Positions 54,600 to 64,000 of a stretch of DNA of 64,000 nt are shown one piece after another; positions within the stretch are counted from its first letter, which is position 1, and each line of letters opens with the position of its first letter. The DNA comes from Hofstenia miamia (taxonomy: Eukaryota; Xenacoelomorpha; Acoela). Both the position numbers and the translations under genes were made by a program. Location of the stretch: assembly GCA_004352715.1 (NCBI GenBank), contig SCFE01000116.1, positions 384,521 to 448,520 of the forward strand, read 5' to 3'. Below the pieces are notes generated by a model. That model did no database searches, had not been told where the DNA came from, and worked only from the letters and a program-made list of their open reading frames with translations.

Positions 54600-57500
54600 G
54601 AAATGAAATTAAGTATGATATGAGCAAACTAGATAGTTTACCAGAAGAAGGTTTTGACGAGGAATTTGAAACAAACATTGGTAACAAAAATTTACAAATG
54701 AGAGAGCTGCCAAGGTGGGCAGCAAGAGATAGATATATATATATATATGACCCTGAAGTGTGGGACTTAAATTTACTTACTGAATTTAGGCAAATTGAGA
54801 GAGACGCAAAATCAACAGCCAAGGAGCAAAAGAGTGCGCCAAAATCAGAGAACCAAGGACACAACCAATCCACAGAGAAGAATACAAAGAAGGTCTTGAA
54901 CTTTACGTCAAACAGAAGGTGAAAGGAGCAAGAATGAACCACTGACTAATCAAATGCACAGAGTGAGAAGGCAACTGAGTAGTCCCCAATGCCAATTTGA
55001 GGGCAGGGAGACAAAAAGACATAATGTCTCTCCTTCTGGAGATCTGCACTGCCAATTCAAGGGCAAGCAGAGAACCAGTGAAAATCCCAGAGATCTGCAA
55101 TGCTGATTCAAGGGCATGCAGAGAACTGGCGCAAAGCAGCCCAACCTTCCCTCCAGTCTACCTTGCCAATTGGAAGGCAGTGAGACAATTGGAGTTCCTG
55201 GGGAAGGTGTAAGTGGGTGAAGAACCATACACATATGAAAGCAATTCAAAGCTGACATATCTACAGAGCCCACAGCTGGTCAATTGCTGAAAGAGTCTAC
55301 TGTGAGCCAAATCAAGGGTGACTCAGTAGAAGCCATCAGCATGGACTCACTGGATGGTGAGCCAAGCACCAGTAAACCATTAAGGATTACTCAGTTACAC
55401 GTCCCCTCAGAAATGACATCAGAAAGAACAGTCTGCTCAAAAGAAAGAGAACAAAGGATGTTGAAAATAGATGGAGAAACTTTGCACACCTATTTCATGG
55501 GAACTCTAAAAATGAGGAACAATGCAAATGAGAAGCTGTCACTGGAAACAAAAGCCCACATAAGAAGAGTAGCAAAAACAGAGGGCAGCAATCTACCATC
55601 ATGCTAGATGCAAAGAAGAGACCAATGGTCAATACAATAATAACCTACCAGAGAGAACAGAACAAGACGTTAGAAAGACCATATATGCACAGCATGGTGC
55701 ACATAACATTCGACAAAAACCTCAAACTCAAAACAGATCAAGGAATCATGTTGTATATAGAGATCAATATTGATAAGGACAACTTAAAACAATTATCCAC
55801 ATTCTCAAGGAAAAAGAATACAACAAAAACTTAGGGAAACAACTAGATCAAACACTGAGAATGGCGAGAGTCCAAGATATACAAATAGTAATCATTGGAA
55901 GAACAACCCTTGTGGAACTGCCAGCATTTTTGGGCGATCTACAAATGTGAGTGGAAAACATTCCTATGGGAAAAAATAGTGAAAGAAACCAAGACAGCAG
56001 AGTTGATACATCTCAACCTACATACAAATAGACTATTGGGTACCTTACTGCAGACTAATGGTGGATCCCTGCATAGCAATAGAGCTATTTAAGCAGATAA
56101 AAATGATTGAATTAACAACAAACACAGAGGGCGTGGAAAAAGCCAATATGTTATTTATCAAGTGCAGCCTCACACAGAGACAGGAGCACATCAAATGGAT
56201 ACAGGAGATTTGGAAAGAAATGAAATTACAAAAGAAAACAAACAAAGAGTTGTCTGAGATAGATATAGAAGCTCTGTCCAAAAGATATCACCAGACAATA
56301 GAAGTAGCACTAACAGAGATAAACAGAGCACACAAGCTGAACTCAAATAAGGATTTCAAAAATATGATATTTGAAGAAAAGAATGCCACAGAGATTAGAT
56401 TTGGAACATCTGCACAGCTGTTAGCAATATTCACAATGCAGGAGCAAGAGCTATGATTACTGATTTCAAGAGCAGGGCGACACAGATTAACAAAAGCAAA
56501 AAATATGAGATAGCAGTGTCCCCAATAAACACTCAGACAAAAAACTGGTTACTCAAGGGACACGTCAAGAAACTGACTTCCCCAGACAAGATTAAAAAAC
56601 TGATGCAAGAAATTGAAAAGTTGATAAGCAGAATAATAGTAAACAGGAGCCCAATGGGAAGGACGTCAACAGTAGATTTGGAAAACATAACAGGAATAGC
56701 ACCAGAAGAAATAACAATAGTTGATGAACCCATGAGAAAATATATGTGGGGTGCTACATGTACATTGGAAATGCGGCTGAGACAGGTTCAAACAGAGCCT
56801 TGGTTAACAACCAGAAAGATCATAAAAAGAAAAATCGTAGATACCAAGGAAATATTCAAAGTGATGAAGAATAAAAATGTACAACAGATACTTGAACAGG
56901 AAATGAGAAGATATGAAAAAGAGAGCCAGTGATGCACATTCGTGAAAATAATTAAAACCGCCCAAATGATGCAAAGAGGAGGCATTACAGAACCTGTCAA
57001 AGTATGTGAGATGATAATGAAAACACAAAAAGAAATTCTCGATGAGGAGGAACTACTAACATCAACACAACTGATCTTATCCCCAAAAACGCAACAACAG
57101 ATTGACAAAATCAACATAGAGAAATGGGGAACCTCCACACCAGAGCACACAATGGAATGGATTGATACTGATGATGAGAGATTTTTGGTCTAAATAAAAA
57201 TAACAAAAGAATCAGAGGAGATTCACTCCAGGAACTATCAGTATGTAAAGGAAGAACAAACAGTTGCATCAATGTAACTCATGTTCATGGAGGCATTCAC
57301 CAAAACATAATTAGAAGAACTGTTCAAACCCTACAATCAATTAGCCGTGAATGTGGAATGCATCACATCAAAAATAGAAATAAAAGATAACATTCAGTTA
57401 AAAATGAGCAGAAGAGGACTAATACAGGTCTTTTGGGATACACTAAAAGACAGTAAAATGAATTACCCAGCCACAATCAGACTGGCAATGGCACTAACAA

Positions 57501-58440
57501 CATCTGCAGATTACACAGAGATAGAAAAACAGATTAGGACGATAATCCTCATCTGCACTCCACCAGAAACAGTCTCTGTCCTGATGGTACTTCCAAGATG
57601 GAGAATACCAAAAAACGTCAAAGTCATAAAAAAATTTTTACATGAATACAAGACTTACATCAACACCAAAAAAGCTAAAGCAATAATCAATAGGGAGGAT
57701 TATAAGAGAACAAAGGATATCATGCTCAACAGTGACAACAGGGAATGTGTATATGTTGAGGGAGCAATAACTCCTACCAACTATACACCCAAGGCAAACC
57801 CATAAACGAGCAATTGAAAGAACTAGGAGATGAAATAGATAAATGATCAACAAAAGTGATAATGCTATTCTCTGAAGTGAATGACGTGGTCTGGCTGGAT
57901 CTCTGAGATAAGAAATACTAATTCTATGATGTCACAAAATGAGTTGAAATAGTGACCATGATGAGACTAAACAAGAATGATCCAAATGTGATAACAGAAG
58001 AAGAAGAAGTCAGGGACAACATAAGCTTCTTTTATAAGGATGTGGCAAACATCAGAAGCCTCAGGAGAGTATTTACATTTTTGTACCCTAATACTGCAAT
58101 ATGTGAAGAAATTGTGCATACAAGCAGAGCAGATGCACAAATGACGCTGATGATAGTGATAAAGGGCATCCATCTCTATAGAAAATTCTACAAGATCTTT
58201 TCAGCTAAGATGAATGAATTGCAAGAAATAACTCTGATCTCAGAAAACATCAAGGAAGCAAAGTTCCTACATTATCACAGTACCATAACAACAGAGAGAG
58301 AGGCAGTCTTAAAAAATGACAAAGCAACCCGAATTTGTGACAACAACTTGGAGCGATCCCCAAGCTGAAATGATCATAAGAAAAGCTGATGAACTGGTCC
58401 ATGGAGAATAAGCTGTGCTAAAAATATCGCAAGCTGAGGA
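54600..58440 (+). pseudogene. Unassigned 3' coding region of the gypsy-like element (about 3.8 kb)
   Basis: Between integrase and the 3' LTR a series of plus-strand frames follow one another: 54620-54922, 55284-55607, 55601-55834, 56058-56456, 56453-56932, 56942-57193, 57347-57805 and 57952-58368. They share A-rich, Lys/Glu/Thr-rich coding composition with gag-pol. I see helical charged segments but no signal peptide, no transmembrane stretch, no Cys-rich ectodomain and no furin-like site, so envelope is not supported. It may be one or two very degenerate extra ORFs, a second element, or captured host sequence. Only one copy is visible in the window. Confidence 0.55.
54991..55200. repeat. Imperfect 51-62-bp repeats with GCCAATTCAAGGGCA core
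   Basis: Cores at 54991, 55051, 55102 and 55164 (GCCAATTTGAGGGCAG, GCCAATTCAAGGGCAA, GCTGATTCAAGGGCAT, GCCAATTGGAAGGCAG), each followed by an AGAGAA/GAGACAA-like segment. The same core recurs between protease and RT (GCCGACTCAAGGGCAGAGGG in copy 1, GCCGACTCGAGGGCAGAGGG in copy 2). Confidence 0.75.
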
Positions 58441-58445
58441 GGGTG

Positions 58446-59593
58446 TGTAGCAGAATCCAAAGCATAATGCTGCTAAGAAGAGAAGATCAGATGATTAGTC
58501 AGTTAACAGAATTAACATCAAATTATTATTTATTGATTATGAATTAAAAAACAATTTAAATTTAATTATCATCATTATGTTTGTAAAATGCAACTAAGAA
58601 ACAATATTGCGAATTAGTACTTGTCGACAAATAAAGGGGGCGATAATGCTTTCACTATTTTTAGCCATTTTGGCAGACAATAAATTCAAATTTCGAATGC
58701 CAGGTACTTTTGAAAAATTGAAACTATAAATAGAGTGGAAATCAATTTGGAAAACTGTTGAAGTAAATTCTTATTCTTAGATTTAACTTGTTTTGCTTAA
58801 TACTAATCAATGTCAAACTAAAGGGTAGATGCATTAGTAGTGGCTTGGGCACACATTGGGAGCAATTCTAGGGTCCTTGATCCAAGCCATGAACCTGCAT
58901 TTATGTTAGGGGCACAAATAGGAGTTTTCCTCCATTTAGCTGACTATTGATTCATTCATTTACATGTATCAAATAATAGACTTCAGAGATAAGGTTAGTT
59001 AGCTAATTGTAGATTCTATCTATACTATATTATCTTGACTATGTAGGTGACCTATAAATAGACCAAGCATGTATTTTTATCTAAATGTAAGTTAGGAAGC
59101 TGCAAGAAATTATCTATTTTATTATCTATATTAATTAAAGCCAATAAGTTTTTGGTAATTGCTAAAGTGATCTATATTAAGCAGCTATTGACATTGCCAG
59201 GTTGCGAAGTACAAATTACACATTACAAATTGAGTTTAAGTCAGTTACATCCAGCTTTGAGGGTTGCACTGAGTTAGGATAGGGAATGCATAAGTTTCTT
59301 CAGTGAGCTGAGACTTGGAACCACTCAATCAACAACGAAGGCATACAAGTGTGGAGTGATTCAGAGATTGGAGTCAGCCAGAGGCCACAGTGGAAGATAA
59401 GTGAATCACGGAAGAAAGTTGCGATGATTTCATACCTAAATAATATCAGATTAGTTGGGATTAATACAAATTAATAACAACATATCTTATGTCGAAACAA
59501 ACAAGGATCAGTACATCCCTACCCACATTTGACAAGAAGTAATGTTTAAAAGAATAAATAACTCTATGTTAACGCGTGGTAGCAGATGCTACA
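58446..59593 (+). repeat. 3' LTR of the gypsy-like element
   Basis: Begins TGTAGCAGAATCC directly after a purine-rich tract and ends GTAGCAGATGCTACA. The termini TGTAGCA and TGCTACA are perfect 7-bp inverted repeats with the canonical TG...CA ends. Length is 1148 bp. The bulk of it is matched in inverted orientation by 59901-60821. Confidence 0.8.
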
Positions 59594-59900
59594 CATGTAA
59601 ATATAAATTTTAATACATTCTACAAATCAATGACTGCTAAAGTACTTGCAGTTATATAATAGTTTATGAATTTTAAAATAAAAACTTTATACTTATTGAG
59701 AAAGTGTTAATGTTCACATTTTTCTTCAGTCAATGAGTAAATTTTGATAATCGCAAATGAATACATAACACCATTTCAAAAACGAATCAATTAGATGTCA
59801 TGAAACTTGCAAATCATTTTGAATTATGAAAAGACTAACACATTTTCATAAAAAATACATTTAGGGAAAAGTGATCAAATTTATTGATTACAAAACATAG
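59594..59900. repeat. 307-bp host-DNA spacer between two opposed LTRs
   Basis: This spacer is an inverted copy of about 63573-63884 (for example the ATTTAGGGAAAAGTGATCAA end corresponds to TGATCATTTTTCCCTAAAT). It is thus ordinary repetitive genomic DNA caught between two LTR-element ends. Confidence 0.8.
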
Positions 59901-60821
59901 TGTAGCATCTGCTACCAAGTGTTGATGTAGGTTAAATGATTCTTTAAATTATTATTCCCTATTCTACACAGGTCGGAATGTACGCATATTAGCTATTTGT
60001 TGTATAGATTTCTGTTAATCTTCATTTAACTGAAATAACCAAATACTGCTTAGGTACTTTGCCATCATAGCTCCTCTCCGTGATTGGTGTGTAGTTGGCC
60101 TCCGGCTGACTCTGATCTCCACATCACCTCACTTGTGTTTCCATTGTTGAAGTAGGTAGCTCCCAACCTCAACTCAACGAAGTTCTTATGTGTTCCCTAT
60201 CCTAACTTGGTGTAGTTCTCAATGCTAATTGTAACTGACTTAAAGTCAATTTGTATTGTGTATTTATGTCACTCCGCAACCTTGCAATGTCACTAGCTGC
60301 TTAATAATTATTACTTTAGCCATTACCGAAAACTATTGGCTTTAAATAAGTTAACTAAAATAAGTTACATAAAACTTGCAGCTTCCTACCTTACATTTAA
60401 ATAACATAATACATGCTCAGTCTTTTTATTGGTCTATTATAGGTCACCTAAGTCTATAAGATAAAATATGTATCACCTACGGATGTTAATTATTGGTTAC
60501 ATGTAAACAATCGAATTGATAGCCAGCTAAATGGAGAAAAACTCATATTCGTATACCTAACATAAATGCAGGTTCATGGTTTGGATCAAGGACCCTCGAG
60601 TTGCTCCCAATATGTGCCCAAACCACTACTACTGCATTTACCATTTAGCTTGACATTCTGTATAAATAAGCAAACCAATATAAAATCTAAAGATAATATT
60701 TTTGATGAATTTACTTCAACAATTTCCAAAATGATTTCTTGCCTATTTATAGTTAACTTTCAAAAAGTACCTGTCATTCGAAATTCAAATTTGTATCTTC
60801 TGCCAAAAAAATTTTTGCTGA
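59901..60821 (-). repeat. Related LTR in opposite orientation, truncated by gap
   Basis: Starts TGTAGCATCTGCTACCA, the reverse complement of the end of the LTR at 58446-59593. Further in, 60060-60820 aligns in reverse with 58650-59440 (shared CATAAATGCAGGTTCATGG versus CCATGAACCTGCATTTATG). Divergence is clearly larger than between the two internal copies, so it belongs to a separate, older or related element whose body lies in or beyond the gap. Confidence 0.8.
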
Positions 60822-61821
60822 NNNNNNNNNNNNNNNNNNNNNNNNNNNNNNNNNNNNNNNNNNNNNNNNNNNNNNNNNNNNNNNNNNNNNNNNNNNNNNN
60901 NNNNNNNNNNNNNNNNNNNNNNNNNNNNNNNNNNNNNNNNNNNNNNNNNNNNNNNNNNNNNNNNNNNNNNNNNNNNNNNNNNNNNNNNNNNNNNNNNNNN
61001 NNNNNNNNNNNNNNNNNNNNNNNNNNNNNNNNNNNNNNNNNNNNNNNNNNNNNNNNNNNNNNNNNNNNNNNNNNNNNNNNNNNNNNNNNNNNNNNNNNNN
61101 NNNNNNNNNNNNNNNNNNNNNNNNNNNNNNNNNNNNNNNNNNNNNNNNNNNNNNNNNNNNNNNNNNNNNNNNNNNNNNNNNNNNNNNNNNNNNNNNNNNN
61201 NNNNNNNNNNNNNNNNNNNNNNNNNNNNNNNNNNNNNNNNNNNNNNNNNNNNNNNNNNNNNNNNNNNNNNNNNNNNNNNNNNNNNNNNNNNNNNNNNNNN
61301 NNNNNNNNNNNNNNNNNNNNNNNNNNNNNNNNNNNNNNNNNNNNNNNNNNNNNNNNNNNNNNNNNNNNNNNNNNNNNNNNNNNNNNNNNNNNNNNNNNNN
61401 NNNNNNNNNNNNNNNNNNNNNNNNNNNNNNNNNNNNNNNNNNNNNNNNNNNNNNNNNNNNNNNNNNNNNNNNNNNNNNNNNNNNNNNNNNNNNNNNNNNN
61501 NNNNNNNNNNNNNNNNNNNNNNNNNNNNNNNNNNNNNNNNNNNNNNNNNNNNNNNNNNNNNNNNNNNNNNNNNNNNNNNNNNNNNNNNNNNNNNNNNNNN
61601 NNNNNNNNNNNNNNNNNNNNNNNNNNNNNNNNNNNNNNNNNNNNNNNNNNNNNNNNNNNNNNNNNNNNNNNNNNNNNNNNNNNNNNNNNNNNNNNNNNNN
61701 NNNNNNNNNNNNNNNNNNNNNNNNNNNNNNNNNNNNNNNNNNNNNNNNNNNNNNNNNNNNNNNNNNNNNNNNNNNNNNNNNNNNNNNNNNNNNNNNNNNN
61801 NNNNNNNNNNNNNNNNNNNNN
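60822..61821. other. Assembly gap (1000 N)
   Basis: Probably contains the rest of the inverted LTR and perhaps an element body. ORFs across it are artefacts. Confidence 1.
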
Positions 61822-62235
61822 TTTTTGTTAATGAACTTGTTATGTACACTGAATAATAGCTCTATTATCAAATTTTATAAATTCTTGTTATTACCCAGAA
61901 ATTGTTTTATATTTAACAGAACTTATATTGTATGTATATATACAAAATGTATATTTATCCATATATACATATAGCTTTCTCAAACATCTAATAAAAGTCT
62001 TAACATGAGCGTCTTTACAAATTAAAAATGTTTCTTTGCAGAGTTTTTCAGTACATTCATACATAACTTTCATTTATTACAAACTTAAATATTGGAAGCA
62101 TAATCTTTATGTACAGGAGGATATAAATTAACAGCAGAAATCATCTCGTCAAATGATGTTTATTAATGTGTACTCTATATATTGTGTAATCTTTTCAGCA
62201 AATAGTAAAGTTTATCTTTCAACTACAAAATGTAA
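61822..62235. other. Intergenic DNA, nothing recognised
   Basis: AT-rich, no supportable feature. Confidence 0.5.
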
Positions 62236-62400
62236 TTTGTAGAATGCCTTAAGATCGGTATTTACGTGTGATATTAAATAAATCACATATAAACAAAACC
62301 ATTAACGCTTTGAAATACAAAAAACTCTGAATATACAACAAGGAATTGTCGAATTTAAGTATATGTACGTTTTTTTTCTCGTTTTTTAAAGTTTATACTA
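62236..62400 (+). repeat. Dispersed repeat, partial copy
   Basis: Matches 63849-64000 in direct orientation with several changes (GTGATATTAAATAA ... AACAAAACCATT ... GTACGTTTTT). The left boundary differs from the other copy. Confidence 0.75.
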
Positions 62401-62624
62401 AAACTGTCATGAAGTTTGCATTTTATTCAATGCTTATGACGTAAAGATATCTTCATTTTAACACATTATTCAGTTTTCACAAAGATTCAAGTGGTGATGG
62501 TTGAATTCATTCAATAATGTAAGTTATTTTTGTATTTTAAAAAGTAAAATATTACTAACTTTGTTTCATGTGATTACAAAATAATATAAAAATTTCATAA
62601 TGTGTACACGTTAAATATCATTGC

Positions 62625-63020
62625 TCAAAAAGACAAAACAGATCACCAAAAGGAAAATAAAATGTCCTAAAGGCAAGTAATTTTGTTCGAAAAGACAAAA
62701 AAAATCATCAAAGGGAAAATTAAATATCCCAGAGGCAAGTAATTTTGTTTGAAAATACAAAAAAACATCCAAAAGAAAATTAAATATTCCAAAAGCAAGT
62801 AATTTTGTTTGAAAAGCCAAAAACCATCAAAAGGAAAATTAAATATCCCAAAGGCAAAAAAAATTTTTCGAAAAGACAAAACAAATCACCAAAAGAAAAG
62901 TTAAGTATCCCAAGGGCAAATAATTTTTTTTGAAAAGACAAAACAAATCACCAAATGGCAAATTAAATATCCCAAAGGCAAGTAATTTTTTTTGAAAGGA
63001 CAAAACAAATCACCAAAAGG
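62625..63020. repeat. Minisatellite, about 6.3 units of 59-63 bp
   Basis: Each unit contains GAAAAGACAAAACAAATCAC, then CAAAAGGAAAATTAAATATC and CCAAAGGCAAGTAATTTT. Unit starts are near 62626, 62689, 62751, 62811, 62870, 62932 and 62994. The minus-strand ORFs with repeated FGIFNF phrases are by-products of the repeat. Confidence 0.95.
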
Positions 63021-63572
63021 AGTGATTACTTTATTTCATTCATCATCCTCTCATGCTAAATTTGAATGTGAATTGCATGTTAAATTAATAGCTAGGTAAA
63101 ACATTGACATTTATTGGTTTAGAGAATATAATCTCTAGATCTATGCATTTAGAAACGTAAAGTGGAGTTGTATGCAAAGTCAAAACATTATGCAAAACTA
63201 ATATTTGTCAATTGTGTTAAAACATGTACTAGTGAAACAATAACAAAAGGAAAAGTGTCACATGTATTAAAACTTGTAGCAATACATCAAAAACTGGAAC
63301 TAAATTTAGTAATAATAATCATATTTTAAACTCTCAAATAGTGGAAAAATACTTCGAAATTCCAAATATATTGGTATTCTCTCTAATGCTGTGCTTTAGA
63401 AATCTCTAACAAAAAATCTCAATCTCTATATGATTTTAAACCATTTAACGGGAAAATGGAGTTAAAATCTGATTTTATCCGTTTCTGATAATTTTAATTT
63501 AAGCTTATATAGCTTTGACATTAATTATTAATTTAAAAATTTACTTCTTTTCATGCAAACTGTGTACGACTA

Positions 63573-64000
63573 TTTTTTGTAAAATCAATAAATTTGATCA
63601 TTTTTCCCTAAATGTATTTTTTATGAAAATGTGTTAGTCTTTTCGTAATTAAAAATGATTTGCAAGTTTCATGACATCTAATTGATTCGTTTTTGAAATG
63701 GTGTTATGTATTCATTTGCAATTATCAAAATTTACTCACTGACTGAAGAAAAATTTAAATGTTAACGCTTTCTCAATAAGTATAAAGTTTTTATTTTAAA
63801 ATTCATAAATTATTATACAACTGCAAGTACTTTAACAATAATTGATTTGTAGAATGTATTAAAATTTATATTTACATGTGATATTAAATAACAAAACCAT
63901 TCATTCTTTAAAATACGAAAATAAAATCTGATTTTACAACAAAGATAAGTCATATTTATATGTATGTACGTTTTTCTTACTCGTTCTTGAAAGTTTATAC
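63573..64000. repeat. Dispersed repeat, fuller copy
   Basis: 63573-63884 is the inverted counterpart of 59594-59900, and 63849-64000 is the direct counterpart of 62236-62400. It appears to be an uninterrupted version of the DNA that the LTR elements inserted into. Confidence 0.8.

Larger units (their letters stand above)
50152..59593 (+). mobile_element. Ty3/gypsy-like LTR retrotransposon, copy 2 (leader to 3' LTR)
   Basis: About 9.4 kb are present: leader and gag, protease, RT, RNase H and integrase remnants, a roughly 3.8 kb region of broken frames of unknown function, a purine-rich tract (GAGGAGGG at 58437-58444) and the 3' LTR 58446-59593. The 5' LTR falls in the gap. The pol order PR-RT-RH-IN fits Ty3/gypsy rather than copia. 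At least ten stops or frameshifts make it inactive. Confidence 0.85.

Noticed and set aside
54600-58440. Envelope gene interpretation of the gypsy-like 3' region
   Set aside because: No signal peptide, hydrophobic fusion-like or transmembrane stretch, or Cys pattern in any plus frame that I read.
62611-62879. Two minus-strand ORFs with repeated FGIFNF phrases
   Set aside because: Produced by the 59-63 bp minisatellite; unit lengths are not all multiples of three.
1-64000. CRISPR arrays, bacterial operons, tRNA genes
   Set aside because: No direct-repeat/spacer array, no Shine-Dalgarno operon structure, and no sequence with a convincing tRNA B-box and cloverleaf was noticed on either strand.

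Overview
This is AT-rich genomic DNA from an invertebrate animal. It has GT-AG spliced genes, several introns of only 39-52 bp beside kilobase-long ones, many (TA)n microsatellites, and a heavy load of old transposable elements. The assembly is imperfect. Five N blocks are about 1 kb (991 or exactly 1000), shorter ones lie at 1342-1450, 17795-17816, 25381-25869 and 30932-31107, and single Ns sit at 6148 and 18867. Several gaps are flanked by duplicated sequence. I cannot name the phylum. Nothing bacterial, no CRISPR array and no convincing rRNA or tRNA gene was seen.

Host genes. (1) A G-protein alpha subunit of the Gi class lies at 35838-37742 (+), with five exons visible and a C-terminus ending DCGLF. 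A candidate remote first exon carrying the Met-Gly-Cys lipidation signal is at 26341-26359. (2) A five-exon gene on the minus strand (16970 down to 11955) encodes an unrecognised 123-residue acidic protein; every splice site is GT-AG and every phase agrees. (3) A 123-residue, probably coiled-coil protein is at 32037-32408 (+). (4) A small signal-peptide-like ORF is at 7064-7246, and a 50-residue ORF at 24305-24457 (-).

Transposon layout. 0-5 kb: a mariner 3' end, a TTAA-flanked piggyBac-like element and a second element of similar terminal design enclosing LINE debris. 4.8-8.8 kb: a duplicated block, one copy carrying a 1.33 kb insertion that contains a deleted mariner. 10.7-11.4 kb: a hAT remnant with an 8-bp target duplication. 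17.3-20.8 kb: a nearly complete R2-type LINE with a restriction-like endonuclease. 21.4-23.1 kb: LINE and Penelope-like debris. 33-35.4 kb: mariner and two LINE families. 38-45.5 kb: a second duplicated block with LINE 3' ends, a kinesin-13-like fragment and a capsid-like ORF running into a gap. 46.5-60.8 kb: two copies of a dead Ty3/gypsy-like LTR retrotransposon, one with its 3' LTR, followed by a related LTR in opposite orientation. 62-64 kb: a minisatellite and dispersed repeats.

Most likely points of novelty are the roughly 3.8 kb region between integrase and 3' LTR in the gypsy-like element, which has coding character but no envelope features that I can see; the conserved 3' hairpin of one LINE family; the capsid-like fragment; the unassigned 123-residue host gene; and the distant Gi first exon.
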